Below are positions 43,683-55,802 of a DNA stretch of 64,000 nt, one piece after another. The notes under the pieces are model-generated. The model saw nothing but the letters and a program-made list of their open reading frames with translations, made no database searches and was not told the origin of the DNA. Source of the DNA: Pithys albifrons albifrons (Eukaryota; Chordata; Aves; Passeriformes; Thamnophilidae). The stretch covers positions 28,215,889-28,279,888 of the forward strand of contig NC_092497.1 of assembly GCF_047495875.1 (NCBI RefSeq), read 5' to 3'. A program made the position numbers and the translations under genes. Position 1 is the first letter of the stretch; every line of letters starts with the position of its first letter.

Positions 43683-46117
43683 ATGGGCTGTGTCCAAAGT
43701 TCAGAGGACGAGATACCAAAAGATTCCCCTTTAGGCTTGGTTTTAGATCCCTGGAGTCCTCTTACTGGTTCTGAAACATCTTTGAAGAAACAGGAACTGT
43801 GTAGGCTCTGTCTTAATATGTGGCCACTTCATTGTAAGCGTGGGGGAAAGGTTTGGCCTGAAACTGGGTCTTTTGTGCTAGAGGATGTGTTACAGCTAAT
43901 TTTGATCTTGCATACAGAGGAAAGATGGAATGAAATGAAGTATGCTGAGTTGTTTTTGGCCTTTTTGTCCCATCCAGAATGGATGAGAAGGTATGAGAAG
44001 GGTATTTCCAAGGCTGGCTCCCCTGCTGGGGACTCGAGAGAGCCTGTGTTTGTTCTGGGAAAGGCAAAGGGGAAACGGCATGGAAAAACCAAGAAAGAGG
44101 ATATTAGCCAGGTTTATATTCCTAAGGAAGAGGATTGGGACCTCTTAATTGCTCTAAATTTGAGGGCTGGAGCAGCCGGAGGGGCTGCTGGATCCGGTCC
44201 CGGAGCGGGGGCAGCGGTGGCTGCTGGATCTGGTCCTAGCGTGGGGGCAGGGGCTGCTGGAGCAGCAGTTCCTAGCCCAGGGCTGCCAGCGGGACCTGGT
44301 GGAGCAGCAGCGGGGGTAGCTGCTGGAGACAGGGAGTTGCTTGTCCCCTTACCGAAGCCGGAGCTGGTGGCACAGAGCGGGCAGGCTGGTGGAAGCGGGG
44401 CTGACGCTCTGCAAGCGATTGATGGGGCTGCGGCTTTGCGGCCAGGCACGGCGGGGAAAGCCGGGGCGTTCGATCAGCGAGGCGCGGTTACCATAGCAAC
44501 AGGGGCCATAGGAGCGGCTGGAGCCGGAGCAGGGGCTCAGGTTGGAACGGATCTCACGGCTAGAACAGATCAGCCCGTGGGAAGGGGAGATCATGGACCT
44601 GGAGGGGCTGTGCTTGACCCCCAGGGACGGCAAAGCCAGCAGGACCAGCTGATCTTATAGATTTCAGTGCGAGCGATGGTGTGGTGGCAGGAGCCGCAGA
44701 AGGGGTTGAGGTGGTACCCAAAATGGAGAGACCTTCTCCATACAACCTGGGAGCTTTCGATCCTGCCTTTGAGGGCAGGGCCAGACACGCCTCCTTCCCC
44801 TTAACACCTCCCATTTCTTACCCGTATGGATTATATCTGTACCCAGGGGGGTACAGTGGAGGCGGGGTTGTCCCCACTGCTCCGCCTTGGCATACAGAGC
44901 CACGGAGCAGAGGCGGGGGGGCAGTGGGGGAATTTCCTGCTTCGAGCTCACAGCAACAGGGAGCAAGGGAACAGAGGAGGGGAAGCCTCCCCCCACTTTT
45001 GTTCCCCAAGAATAAAGAATCAGACGTGGAGCCTTCAGGTGATGAATCGGATAGCTCAGAGGAGGAGGAAGCTCCCGTGGTAAAACCAAAAGTGAAAGCT
45101 TCTGCGGCGCCCACTAGGAAAGTAAGGAAGAGATTGCTGACTGCCTTATCAGATCCTGATCCCATAGCTAGGAGAACAAGAAAAAGGAAGGAAAAGCTTG
45201 TGCTAGAAGCTCCTTTAAGGCAGGCTATGGGAAACCAAGGTCCTATGTATATAAAGACTCCTTTTTCACTGGTAGAGCTGCAGCAGTGGAAGGCTTCAGT
45301 GGGGTCATATAGAGACAATCCTGATAAAGTTGCTAACTATGTAGAAAAGGCAATAAAGACTCAAGATCCTGATTGGTTTGACCTCGAAGTGCTGATGGAC
45401 ACCCTATTGGACAGCACAGAGAAAGAAATGGTTAAGAAAGCAGCAAAAGCTGGAATTCAGCTGCTGAGGGCAGCTGGGCAGATTTCGGGGGAAGTTCTGC
45501 AGATATTTCCCCCAATGGATCCAAAATGGGATCCTAATGTGCCAGCACAGAGGGAAGCACTGACACGATACCAGGAGTATGTGGTTTATGAGTTCAGACA
45601 TGCTATCCCAAAAGCAGTGAATTGGGCTAAGATGTATGAGGTAAAACAGGACAAAAATGAATCTCCTACTGATTTCCTGAATAAGCTGAAAGATGTCATA
45701 AGAAAATACACAGACATAGATACAGAATCAGACACAAGGAAAAAGCATTTGGTTAATTTGTTCATAGGCCAGTCTGCAGATGACATAAGGAAGAAACTGC
45801 AGAAAGCAAGGGACAAAAAGGATATTAGTGAGTTGCTGGATATAGCTTGGTTGGTATACCGGAATAGAGAACAAAAGGGCAAAACAAAGGTGTTGGAACT
45901 GGAGGAGGAAGATGACGGTCATGGACACTGTAACTGCCAGGAGCGTTGTAAACACAATACCCAGAATAAGGAGTGTAAGCATCATTACCAATATGATAGG
46001 TGTTCCTACTGTAAAAAGAAGAGGCACTGGAGAAAGGATTGCCCAGACCTGAGAAAAGATGAAAACCCTCCTCTTCCCCCTCCAGCCCCCCAGCTGACTG
46101 TGAGTCAGAATGCATGA
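43683..46117 (+). pseudogene. gag: ERV-3 gag, gammaretrovirus-like, one frameshift
   Basis: The start ATG 43683 opens with MGCVQS, a candidate N-myristoylation site with an adjacent Cys. Matrix follows, with the gammaretroviral pattern PLGLVLDPW...MWPLHC...VWPETGSF. A long Ala/Gly-rich linker (about 44160-44620) replaces the usual Pro-rich p12. The frame changes by one between about 44560 and 44660, and the capsid and nucleocapsid continue in the second frame (open from 44681). A single CCHC knuckle, CSYCKKKRHWRKDC, is at about 46003-46044. A TGA at 46115-46117 ends gag, with pro following in the same frame, which is the gammaretroviral readthrough arrangement. Confidence 0.85.
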
Positions 46118-49100
46118 AGCAGACCGGAAGTTACTACCTCAGCAGAACCTCTGGTTATAGCTAAGCTGGAGGAAGAAGAAGTTGAATTCTTAGTTGATAC
46201 AGGTGCAGCTTATTCTGTGTTAAACACCTTGGAAGGGAAACTGAGTCATGATTCTATAACTGTGGTTGGTGCTACCGGGGTAAGTGATACCAGGCCTTTC
46301 TTTAAGCCTCTGAAGTTTAAATTAGGCAAGCACTGGGTAACTCATCAATTTCTTTATATGCCAAACTCTCCCAAGCCTTTACTAGGCAGAGATTTGTTAA
46401 AGAAATTGGAGGCTGAGATTAAATTCTGCAAAAGGGGGAAAATAAAAGTCATAATTCCTGATACTAAATATATCGAAGCAGCTACCTTTTTCATACAGGA
46501 AAGCCACGAGGAGATCCCAACAGAGGTAGAGGATGCTGTCATCCCCTTAGTATGGGCCAGTGATTACCCTGGAAGATCCAGGCAAGCAGAACCAGTAAGC
46601 ATCACTCTCAAGCCAGGAGCAACACCAGTAAGACAAAAACAATACCCTTTGAGCCTAGAGAGCTTGAAAGGATTAGCACCCCTAATTGAAAAGTTTCTCA
46701 AATTCAAGCTGTTAGTAGAATGTGAATCCAAATATAATACCCCTATCCTACCTGTGAAAAAGGTCAATAGCAAGAGCTATCGTTTAGTGCAAGATCTAAG
46801 AGCAATTAACAGAATAACAGAAGACATACACCCTGTAGTGGCTAATCCATATACCCTGCTCACCACATTAACTGATGATTTAAGGTAGTTTACTGTGCTT
46901 GATCTCAAGGATGCCTTCTGTATTCCTGTGCATAAAGACAGCCAAGAGCTCTTTGCTTTTGAATGGCAGAACCCTGAAACAGGAAGAAAAACCCAACTCA
47001 CCTGGACAGTTCTACCCCAAGGCTATAAGAACAGCCCAACGCTATTCAGGAACCAACTAGCTAAGAAGCTGGAAAAATGGAGAAGACAGGAGCCAGAGGA
47101 AATCCTCCTACAGTATGTCGATGATCTGATGCTCGGCACGAGAAGCCGAGATGAATGCATCAGACTCCCTGTAAGTCTTTTAAATTTTTTGAGTTTAAAT
47201 GGATATAAAGTCTCAAAAGAAAAAGCACAAATTGCAAAGGAACTAGTCATCTACCTGGGGCTGGAAATATACAAAGGACATCGATGGCTCAGTGCAGACA
47301 GGAAAGAAGCCATCTGCCATCTCCCAGAGCCCCACACTGTCAGAGAGATGCAGGCTTTCCTGGGCATAGCAGGATGGTGCAGACTTTAGGTGGCTAATCA
47401 TGGACTATTAGTCAAACCCTTATATGGAGCACTGAAAGCAGCCCAGAGAAGAGTTGTGGAATGGACTGACGAAACTAAAGCTGCATTTAAACAGCTGAAA
47501 CAATCCTTGATGTCAGCTCCAGCACTGGGACTGCCAGACTTAACCAAACCTTTTGAACTGTTTACACATGAGCAACAAGGTGTTGCCCTGGGGGTAATGT
47601 CACAGACCCTAGGATGCCAGCGCAGGGCTGTGGCTTACTTCTCCAAACAGCTAGACAATGTCAGCCAGGGGTGGCTGGGATGTTTGCGAGCTGTGGCTGC
47701 GACTGTTGTCCTAATCCAAGAAGCTCGGAAACTCACCCTGGGGCAGTGCATTGTCGTGTATGTACCCCATGCAGTTCAGGCAGTGCTTGAGCGAAAGGGG
47801 GGGTCACTGGTTGTCCCCTAGCAGAATGCTCAAGTACCAAGCTGTGTTGTTGGAACAGGATGATGTTACCCTGAAAACAACATCCAATGTAAATCCTGCC
47901 ATGTTTCTGTCCTCGACACTAACTGACAGTGTGCCCGAGCATGATTGCTTACAGACACTAGAGGAGGTCTACGCCAGCAGACCAGACCTGAAGGACACAC
48001 CCCCTGAGGATCCAGACTGGGAGCTGTACACAGATGGGAGCAGCTTCATGCAGGATGGTAAGCGTTTGACAGGATATGCTGTCACAACGAAAGATAAGGT
48101 GATTGAAGCAAAAGCCCTACCAGCAGATGTATCATCCCAGAAAGCAGAACTAATTGCATTAACGAGAGCCCTGGAACTAAGCAAAGGAAAAAAGGTAAAT
48201 ATCTGGACAGATTCTAAATATGCTTTCAGCGTGGTTCATGCCCATGGAGCAATCTGGAAGGAGAGAGGCCTGTTAACTGCTCAGGGCAGTGGAATCAAAC
48301 ACGCAGACCAAATTAATGCACTTCTGCAAAGCATTTGGAAACCAGAAAAAGTGTCTATCATTCATTGCAGAGCTCACCAGAAGGGGAAAACAGCCCCTGA
48401 ATTGGGAAATCATTTTGCTGATCAGGCAGCAAAAAGGGCTGCAGAAAAAGGCATCCTGCCAGTAATACCACAAAAAGAAATTGACTTAACAAGATTCACC
48501 CCAAAATACCATGAAAAAGACCAGCAGTTAATTAAGTCCCTTAACGCAAAAATTAAAGAAAGTGGATGGGTAGTTACACCCACAAGACAGGTTGTAGTTA
48601 CAGCCCCAATCCTTAGAAAAATAGCTCTGCAGGAACATGAAGCTACACACTGGGGAAGTGAAAACCTTCTAAAGCACCTAAAAAAGGTAATCATAGGGAC
48701 AGGCATGACCAAAGTTGTGCAATCCACTGTTAGCAAATGTGAAATTTGCAGGCAAAATAATCCTGACACAACCAAGAGAGTGGTGCTAGGGGTAACAAAG
48801 GCTGGAGACTTTCCTAGAGATTACTGGCAAATAGATTTTGCTGAGTTACCACCCAGAGAAGGGTATAAATACATACTAGTACTAGTTAACACATTCAGTG
48901 GATGGCCTGAGGCATACCCCTGTCGCACCAACACAGCAAGGGAAGTGGTAAAAGCTCTACTTAACCACATAATTCCAAGATTTGGAGTTCCTCTGGGAAT
49001 GTCATCAGACAGAGGGACACATTTCATTGCAACCATAGTTAAGGAGGTGTGTTGTACCCTCGGAATTGTTTGAGACTTGCATACCCCCTAAAGGCCTCAG

Positions 49101-49640
49101 GCGAGTGGCAAAGTTGAACGCATGAATGGTACCCTCAAAATGCAAATCAATAAAATTTGTCAAGAAACATCCATGTCATGGGTTCAAGCTCTGCCTCTGG
49201 CTCTCCTGAGAATTTGTATTCAACCAAGGCGGAGGGATAGCTTAAGCCCTTATGAAAAACTGTATGGGAGACCATACCAAGCTCCGCACCTCCCGGGGGA
49301 CATTCACATAAAAGGGAAAGTTGATTTACAAAAGTATTTAATGGCTTTAAACTCTACTTTACAGAAACTCCAGAAATTTGTTGAGCTATCCAGACCGATC
49401 GGACTAGACACACCTGCTCATCAGTTCCAGCCCGGAGACTGGGTCTACGTCAAATGGTGGGACAACGATCCGCTGCGAGCTAAGTGGAAAGGACCCTTCC
49501 AAGTCCTGCTGACTTCTTTTACTGCAGTTAAAATTGCTGGGAAAGGATCCTGGTTCCATTACTCCAGAGTGAAGAAAGCATCGATTCCTGGGACAATTGA
49601 CAAAGCAGAACTGGACACTGATGACGATGATGCGGCTTAG
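46118..49640 (+). pseudogene. pol: ERV-3 pro-pol: protease, RT, RNase H, integrase (broken)
   Basis: It continues in the gag frame after TGA. Protease has LVDTGAAYS; RT has VLDLKDAF, VLPQGYKNSPTLF and QYVDD; RNase H has YTDGSS and WTDSKYAF; integrase has QIDFAELP, SSDRGTHF and GKVERMN, then a GPF-type C-terminal module (KWKGPFQVLLTS). Defects: TAG 46886-46888, TAG 47387-47389, TGA 49071-49073, TAA 49089-49091, and a +1 in the G7 run 47797-47803 that moves the rest into another frame. The four stops sit where Trp is expected. The last codons overlap the env start, as in gammaretroviruses. Confidence 0.88.
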
Positions 49641-50750
49641 ACTGCTTCTTCTGTTCATGTGGTCTGTACAGTCGGTAACTATGATGCGAGTGTAAAATCA
49701 AAATTTACATGTGACCCTAGTGCAAAATGTGTCTAAAATCCTTCACAAAACTGACTGCTAGATTTGTACACAAACACCAGCAATTGATGATAATGAGAGT
49801 GATTAGCCCCTGATTAGTATTCTAATGAACGAGACAAACTTTAGTGAGACTTTTGGAGTCCCGGGGACATGGAAACTAGTTGAAAGAGCCTATTAGTCAA
49901 TGCCCCTGAGCAATGTAATTCTCGGTCAAGACGATCAAACTGTTCCCTGTCTGTATATTAATGTTACAAAAAATGTCACCCTTCCTACCTATTGTGACAC
50001 CAGCACAGCTACCAAGGGGTTAACCCCAAAGATGGTGATAAAAATAGCAGCACGACCCTAAAGAATAGTCCCTAAACAGAGCTCAAGGTGGTACTGGATC
50101 TGTGAAAATGAAGCCTGGAAAGTTTTACCCCTCAATAAAGACAGAGTCTGCACTTTAAGAGCTGTGATACCAAACATAACAATCTTTAACCGAATTGATG
50201 AACAAGAAAGGTGAGGAAGAATCTATCCCAGAAGGGTAAAGAGAACCAATAATCCCCTTATAGATCATCCCACACTTTTCCACAGCATAGTCAGAGCTGC
50301 AATTCCATCCTTGGGAGTAAGTGAATTAGAAAAAGCAGTTGTCAATATCTCAGCTATCCTCGAAAACCTCCAAGATAAAACCACAGACACTATTACAGCT
50401 TTAAAAAAAGAAGTCCACAGTTTGTCTCATGTAGTTCTGAAAAATAGAATGGCCCTGAATTTGATACTAGCCTCACAAAGAGGTGTGTGTAAAGTCATTA
50501 ACACTAGTTGTTGTTCCTACATAGACCAAAGTGAAAGAATTAAGAAAATCTGGCTGCAATTCGGAAGCAAACCAAAATTCTGCATCAGGTAACCCTTGAT
50601 AATGTCACATTAGGCCTGGATGATGTTTTCCACAAGCTCACGTCATGGTTGCCGAACTGGACCTAAATGAAACAGCTGTTTTAGGTAGTGATATATATAA
50701 TTAGTGTTTGCATAATCGCTTATTGCATGATCAACTGTTACAAATGCTGT
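49630..50750 (+). pseudogene. env: ERV-3 env, heavily degraded
   Basis: An ATG at 49630 overlaps the end of pol in another frame and opens a short Leu-rich signal-peptide-like stretch before an early TAA. SU is only about 640 bp, too short for a full SU, and carries several stops. A basic SU/TM cleavage-like motif (RRVKR) is encoded near 50235. The TM ectodomain is open at 50311-50592 and contains CX6CC, the covalent SU-TM motif of gamma-type Env. The membrane anchor region after 50600 is scrambled by stops. It cannot encode a functional envelope. Confidence 0.75.
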
Positions 50751-50821
50751 TCATCTCTTTACTACAATTTCAAGTATAGAAAGTAGAAGCGAACAAAATT
50801 TTGAGTTTTTTGTCCGTTTCT

Positions 50822-50834
50822 AAAAAGGGGGACA
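50822..50834 (+). promoter_or_regulatory. Polypurine tract of ERV-3
   Basis: AAAAAGGGGGACA directly before the 3' LTR TG. Confidence 0.85.
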
Positions 50835-51384
50835 TGATGCCGAAAGGGTTTTTTTAACTTTTCAATTTTCATATTTTGTAGATTTTAGAGACACAGTAGA
50901 TGTAATGCTGTAGATTTAAGTGAATTAATATTTAGCAGCTTGTAGCACAAATTCCTTCTATCTCTACCCCTGCTCCAGAACAGGCAGCTGAGATCTGCCA
51001 GCTATTTAGTCTCTCTCTCAAGGTACTTGATTAAAGCATATCAGAAGAGAACATAAACATGGAGCAGTGTGACCCGAAGCCCTGGAGAGCGTCCAAGAGA
51101 CCTTTGTGTGCTGAAGAAGAAGAGGTGGATGAAGACAGAGGGCCCCAACGACCCCAGCCCCAATTCAACAGGGGTGGGAACTGGGAGGGGACAGAGGTGG
51201 AACTGGACATGTGGACAGTAGTGATTGGATAGGTTATATTATAAAAGCTATAGAACTTAGAGCTTGCTTGCGCGCGCGTCGATGTATTTCTGGATGAGCG
51301 GGGTTGCTCATTAAAGTGCCTGCCCATTATCTTATTTCCTACAAAACTTGGCTCGGAGTCTTTTTACAGACTTTTACGGCAACA
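50835..51384 (+). repeat. ERV-3 3' LTR (550 bp)
   Basis: Same length as the 5' LTR, with TATAAAA at 51240-51246. It ends CGGCAACA, followed by the CTTT duplication (51385-51388). About 3% different from the 5' LTR by eye. Confidence 0.9.
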
Positions 51385-51388
51385 CTTT

Positions 51389-51752
51389 CTTCAAGATACT
51401 TTTTTTCCATTTATAAAAATTGTAATTTCAATGCCCTTAGCAAGATAAAGTTGTTGTTCAGTGACAGAAACTTATCAAGCCCATAGCAGCAGAACTGTGA
51501 ACTGCCTATCATTCACAGAAATCCCTCAACATCATACAACTTATTACTTTTTCCTAACAATAACTGCTTAGTCAGTTATGTTGCAAAAAAGGCATTCTTC
51601 TCTGAAGCCATCTGGGCTATTTGTAGTTCTTCAAGAGAGATATTTCCTCAAAAAGTCAGAATGAAACTTGCAGCATGTCTCAGACACTGACGAACACAAT
51701 TACAGTTCACTACAGCACATCTTCCGAGACTTCCCCTATGGTAAACAAACTG
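51389..51752. other. Non-coding spacer between ERV-3 and ERV-2
   Basis: AT-rich host sequence; nothing recognised. Confidence 0.5.
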
Positions 51753-52282
51753 GGTAACAGGTTTGGCCTAGCTGTTGCCAACCCTGGACTGGCCCCCCCC
51801 TTCCCCCTTCCAGAACCTTCCCAGCAAAGGAAAGGGAAAAAAAAACTGAAAAGAAACGCACTCTAAAGAAACTGAACTGAATAAAAAGAATAAATTATAT
51901 TTACTAACATTTACAAACCACACTGTATACACAACACATAGGATCCCACCTCCCAGGGGAGAGGGGAAGGGAGAAAAGGGGATTGATTAGCTGGGAAATA
52001 GGGAAGACACCAACCCAACCCAAAGAAACCGAATGAATCAAAACAAACACAATTAAAAACCTCAAGTAAGGGGAACAAGAATGAAACAATCTCACCCAGG
52101 ACAGGAGAACCACCAGGGACCGAAGGGACCAGACCTCCACCACCTCCCTCCAGCTCCTCAGCCAAGGAAGGGAAGAAGGCACAACACCACTCCCCCACTG
52201 CTACATGGAAGACACGTGTGGAATACTTGTAACTTCCTTAGATACAATGGTTACTGAGGAAGCCATGGGTCAAACCATTACA
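51753..52282 (-). repeat. ERV-2 3' LTR (about 530 bp)
   Basis: It matches 59335-59863 almost perfectly from 51758 rightwards. The last five bases of the LTR (minus sense) differ from the 5' LTR copy (GGTAA against TGTCG on the plus strand), so the canonical terminus is lost here. It begins TGTAATGGTTTGACC in minus sense. Confidence 0.88.
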
Positions 52283-52300
52283 TTCTCCACCCCTTATTCC
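52283..52300 (-). promoter_or_regulatory. Polypurine tract of ERV-2
   Basis: Minus-strand GGAATAAGGGGTGGAGAA abuts the LTR start. Shared core with ERV-1. Confidence 0.8.
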
Positions 52301-52601
52301 ACACTGGTCTTTCCACGCAATCTTTGTATTATTGCATTTGCTTATATCCCACACACATATATATATATATAGTCCATATGCGGTCCTTCAAGGTAGATGT
52401 CTTGTCATCAAGGATCAACACCAGCATCAGTTCAGCTTTAGTCCATTGCCTTTTGGTTAGAGTCACAGTTCCAAGTTGAGGCCTAGTCCACAGTTTAGGG
52501 CTGCCTTATCGTTGGACATCATGGGATACCAGTACCGGCTTTGTTTGGGTCTTTCTCATCTCGTGTCTGGTTTCCCGCAAAACACAACTCAAAGCACAAC
52601 A
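52301..52601 (-). other. ERV-2 3' untranslated region with (AC)n(AT)n run
   Basis: No env or dUTPase frame between the pol stop and the PPT. A dinucleotide run lies at 52351-52371. Confidence 0.6.
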
Positions 52602-55600
52602 TTAGTTCTTCCCCAAGGCTAGATTGCCTTGGGGCACACACTGGATCTCACCATCTTTCCTCATTACCCACCAGGTGTTTCTGGACCCTTGGGCAAAAAC
52701 AATCCCACGAATGGGTTTGTCTTGGCCCGAGGGAGGGGTAATCCAGAGAGATTTCCCTAACATGCCTCTCAAGTGAATCGCTGGAACTTTGTCTCCATCT
52801 ACCGTGTGGAGGGATTCTGCTTGGGCAGGACCAGCTCGATTGACAGAGCCTCTGGTGTTAACCAACCAGGTGGCCTTGGCTAAATGCTTATCCCAGTTCT
52901 TGAAGGTTCCTCCACCTAGTGCCTTCAGAGTTGTTTTTAATAGTCCATTGCACCTTTCAACCTTTCCAGCAGCAGGTGCATGATATGGAATGTGATATAC
53001 CCATTCAATACCATGCTCCCGTGCCCAAGTGGCCACTAGATTGTTCTTGAAATGAGTCCCATTATCTGACTCAATACGATCTGGAGTGCCATGCCTCCAC
53101 AGGACCTGTTTCTCAAGGCCCAAGATAGTATTCCGGGCTGTTGCATGTGGTACCGAATATGTTTCTAACCATCCGGTGGTCGCTTCCACCATGGTAAGCA
53201 CATAGCACTTACCTTGGCTAGTCTGTGGCAATGTGATGTAGTCAACCTGCCAGGCCTCTCCGTATTTATACTTGTCCCAGCGTCCACCATACCAAAGGGG
53301 CTTCAATCTTTTTGCCTGCTTAATGGCAGCACAGGTTTCACAATCGCGGATAACCTGGGAAATAGTGTCCATGGTTAAATCCACCCCTCGGTCTCGTGCC
53401 CATTTATAGGTTGCATCCCGGCCTTGATGGCCTGAAGCATCATGGGCCCATTGAGCTAGGAACAATTCTCCCTTTTGCTGCCAATCGAGGTCTACTTGTG
53501 ACACCTCAATCTGTGCAGCTCGGTCTGCCTGTCTGTTATTATCTTGTTCCTCATTAGCTCGACTTTTGGGCACATGGGCATCTACATGGCGGACTCTCAC
53601 GTTCAATTTCTTTACTCTGGCAGCAATGTCTTGCCACAGATCTGCAGCCCAGATGGGCTTCCCTCTACGCCTCCAATTCATCTTCTCCCACCGGTCTAGC
53701 CATCCCCAGAGAGCATTTGTTATCATCCATGAGTCGGTGTACAAGTAGAGCCTTGGCCATCCTTCTCTTTCTGCAATGTCTAGGGCCAATTGGACAGCTT
53801 TGAGTTCTGCGAACTGACTCGATTCGCCTTTCCCCTCAGTGGCTTCTGCCACCCGTTGGGTGGGACTCCACACCGCTGCTTTCCACTTCCGGCTCTTCCC
53901 TATGATACGGCAAGAACCATCAGTGAAAAGGGCGTAGCGCGTCTCTTCATCTGGCAGCTGATTATATGGTGGAGCTTCTTCAGCTCGACTCACTGACTCT
54001 TCCTCTTCTTCATCTGCCAGGCTGAAGTCCCCACCTTCAGGCCAATTGGTTATAATTTCTAGAATTCCAGGGTGATTCGAGCTCCCAATTCAAACACGTT
54101 GTGTAATCAAAGCAATCCACTTGCTCCACGTGGCATCGGTGGCATGGTGTGTAGGGGGCACTTTTCCTTTAAACATCCAGCTTAACACTGGTAGTCGAGG
54201 TGCCAGGAAAAGCTGGGCTTCAGTACCAATTACCTCTGAGGCTGCTCGTATGCCTTCATATGCCGCTAGGATTTCCTTCTCCATAGGGGTGTAATTGGCC
54301 TCAGAGCCTCTGTAGCTTCGGCTCCAGAAACCAAGTGGTCGCCCTCGTGTCTCACCAGGCACCTTTTGCCAGAGGCTCCAGGAGGGACCTTTATCTCCAG
54401 CTGTGGAATAAAGTACATTCTTCACATCTGGTCCCGTCCTGACTGGTCCAAGAGCCACGGCATGTGCGATTTCTTGCTTGATCTGCTTGAAAGCCTGTTG
54501 TTGTTCAGGACCCCATTGGAAAATGTTCTTTTTACGGGTCACAAAATAGAGAGGGCTCACGATCTGGCTGTACTCTGGAATATGCATTCGCCAGAAGCCT
54601 ATGGCTCCCAGAAACGCTTGGGTCTCTTTCTTGTTAGTCGGTGGAGCCATTGCTACAATCTTATTGATGACGTCGGTTGGAATCTGGCGACGTCCATCTT
54701 GCCATTTCACCCCAAGGAACTGAATCTCTCTGGCAGGTCCCTTGACCTTGCTCTTTTTGATGGCAAAACCGGCTTTGAGGAGAATCTGAATAATCTTTCG
54801 TCCTTTTCCGAAAACTTCTTCTGCTGTGTCTCCCCATACAATGACATCATCAATATACTGGATGTGTTCTGGGGCCTCACCCTTCTCCAATGTGGCCTGG
54901 ATCAGCCCATGACAAATGGTTGGACTGTGTTTCCACCCCTGGGGCAATCGGTTCCAAGTGTACTGCACGCCCCTCCAGGTGAAAGCAAACTGTGGCCTGC
55001 ACTCTGGAGCCAGAGGAATGGAGAAGAATGCATTAGCAATGTCAATAGTGGCATACCACTTTGCTGCTTTGGACTCCAACTCGTACTGGAGCTCCAACAT
55101 ATCTGGCACAGCAGCACTCAACGGTGGCGTAACTTCATTCAAGCCACAATAGTCCACAGTCAGTCTCCATTCTCCATCTGATTTACGTACAGGCCAGATA
55201 GGGCTGTTGAAGGGTGAGTGTGTTCTGCTGACCACCCCTTGGCTCTCCAGCTTCCTGATCATTTTATGGATGGGAATCACAGCATCTCGGTTTGTACGAT
55301 ACTGTCGCCTATGTACAGTTGCAGTGGCCATCGGTACTTCTTGATCTTTGACTTGGAGTAATCCCACAGCAGAAGGGTCTTCTGAGAGACCAGGGAGAGT
55401 AGACAACTGTTTGGACTCTCCTTCAATCACTGTGGCTACACCAAAAGTCCACCGGTACCCCTTTGGGTCCTTGAAGTGTCCTCTTTTTAAATAGTCCATA
55501 CCAAGAATGCTAGGGGCTTCTGGTCCTGTCACAATGGAATGCTTTTCCCATTGGTCTCTTGTTAGGCTCATGTCAGCCTCTACCACCGACAGGTCCTGAG

Positions 55601-55799
55601 ACCCTCCGGTTACTCCAGAAATAGACACAGTCTCTGTACTCTCATGTTCCGATGGCATTAATGTACATTGGGCACCAGTATCTACCAAAGCTCGATATTT
55701 CTGAGGATCCGATGTGCCAGGCCATCGAACCCACACAGCCCAATAAACCCGATTATCATCCTCGTCCCTCTCCTCCTCCTGGCAGGAGGCAGGGCCCCT
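52602..55799 (-). pseudogene. pol: ERV-2 Pol polyprotein: protease, RT, RNase H, integrase (one stop)
   Basis: It lies in frame after the UAG at 55800-55802 and spans about 1,066 codons, nearly the same length as ERV-1 Pol. One TGA at 54090-54092 splits it between RT and RNase H, where an Arg or Gln codon is expected; it is plausibly CGA to TGA. Motifs: VDTGAQC (protease), PQGWKHSP and YIDD (RT), FTDGS, YTDSW and HVDAH (RNase H), HDASGH...CETC plus VDYI, SDNGTHF and GKVERCNG (integrase). It is close to ERV-1 Pol along its length but clearly a different subfamily. Apart from the single stop the enzyme looks complete. Confidence 0.9.
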
Positions 55800-55802
55800 C
55801 TA
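55716..55802 (-). promoter_or_regulatory. Gag-pol readthrough element of ERV-2 (UAG + hairpin)
   Basis: TAG occupies 55802-55800, read on the minus strand. After a 10-base spacer comes the stem CCTCCT (55789-55784), loop GCCAGG (55783-55778), AGGAGG (55777-55772). CCTGGC, complementary to the loop, lies at 55721-55716. Positions match ERV-1 except for 9 extra bases between stem and CCTGGC. Two stem pairs differ from ERV-1 and both are compensated. Confidence 0.7.

Larger units (their letters stand above)
42743..51384 (+). mobile_element. ERV-3: class I, gammaretrovirus-like provirus
   Basis: 8.6-kb provirus: LTR, leader, gag, in-frame stop, pro-pol, degraded env, PPT, LTR, bounded by CTTT. 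Gag has a gammaretrovirus-like MA, a CA and a single CCHC knuckle. Pol has gammaretroviral-style RT and integrase with a GPF-type C-terminus. Env TM has CX6CC. The LTRs differ at roughly 18 of 550 positions, so it is older than ERV-2. Pol stops show a G-to-A signature. Confidence 0.9.

Noticed and set aside
43300..44660. GC-rich stretch considered as a host CpG-island promoter and first exon
   Set aside because: It lies inside ERV-3 (leader plus gag matrix and Ala/Gly linker), bounded by matching LTRs and a target duplication.
46115..46117. ERV-3 gag TGA as a proven readthrough stop
   Set aside because: Pro is in the same frame, which suits readthrough, but in a copy with many G-to-A stops it may be a mutated UAG or Trp codon. 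It is not claimed as a finding.
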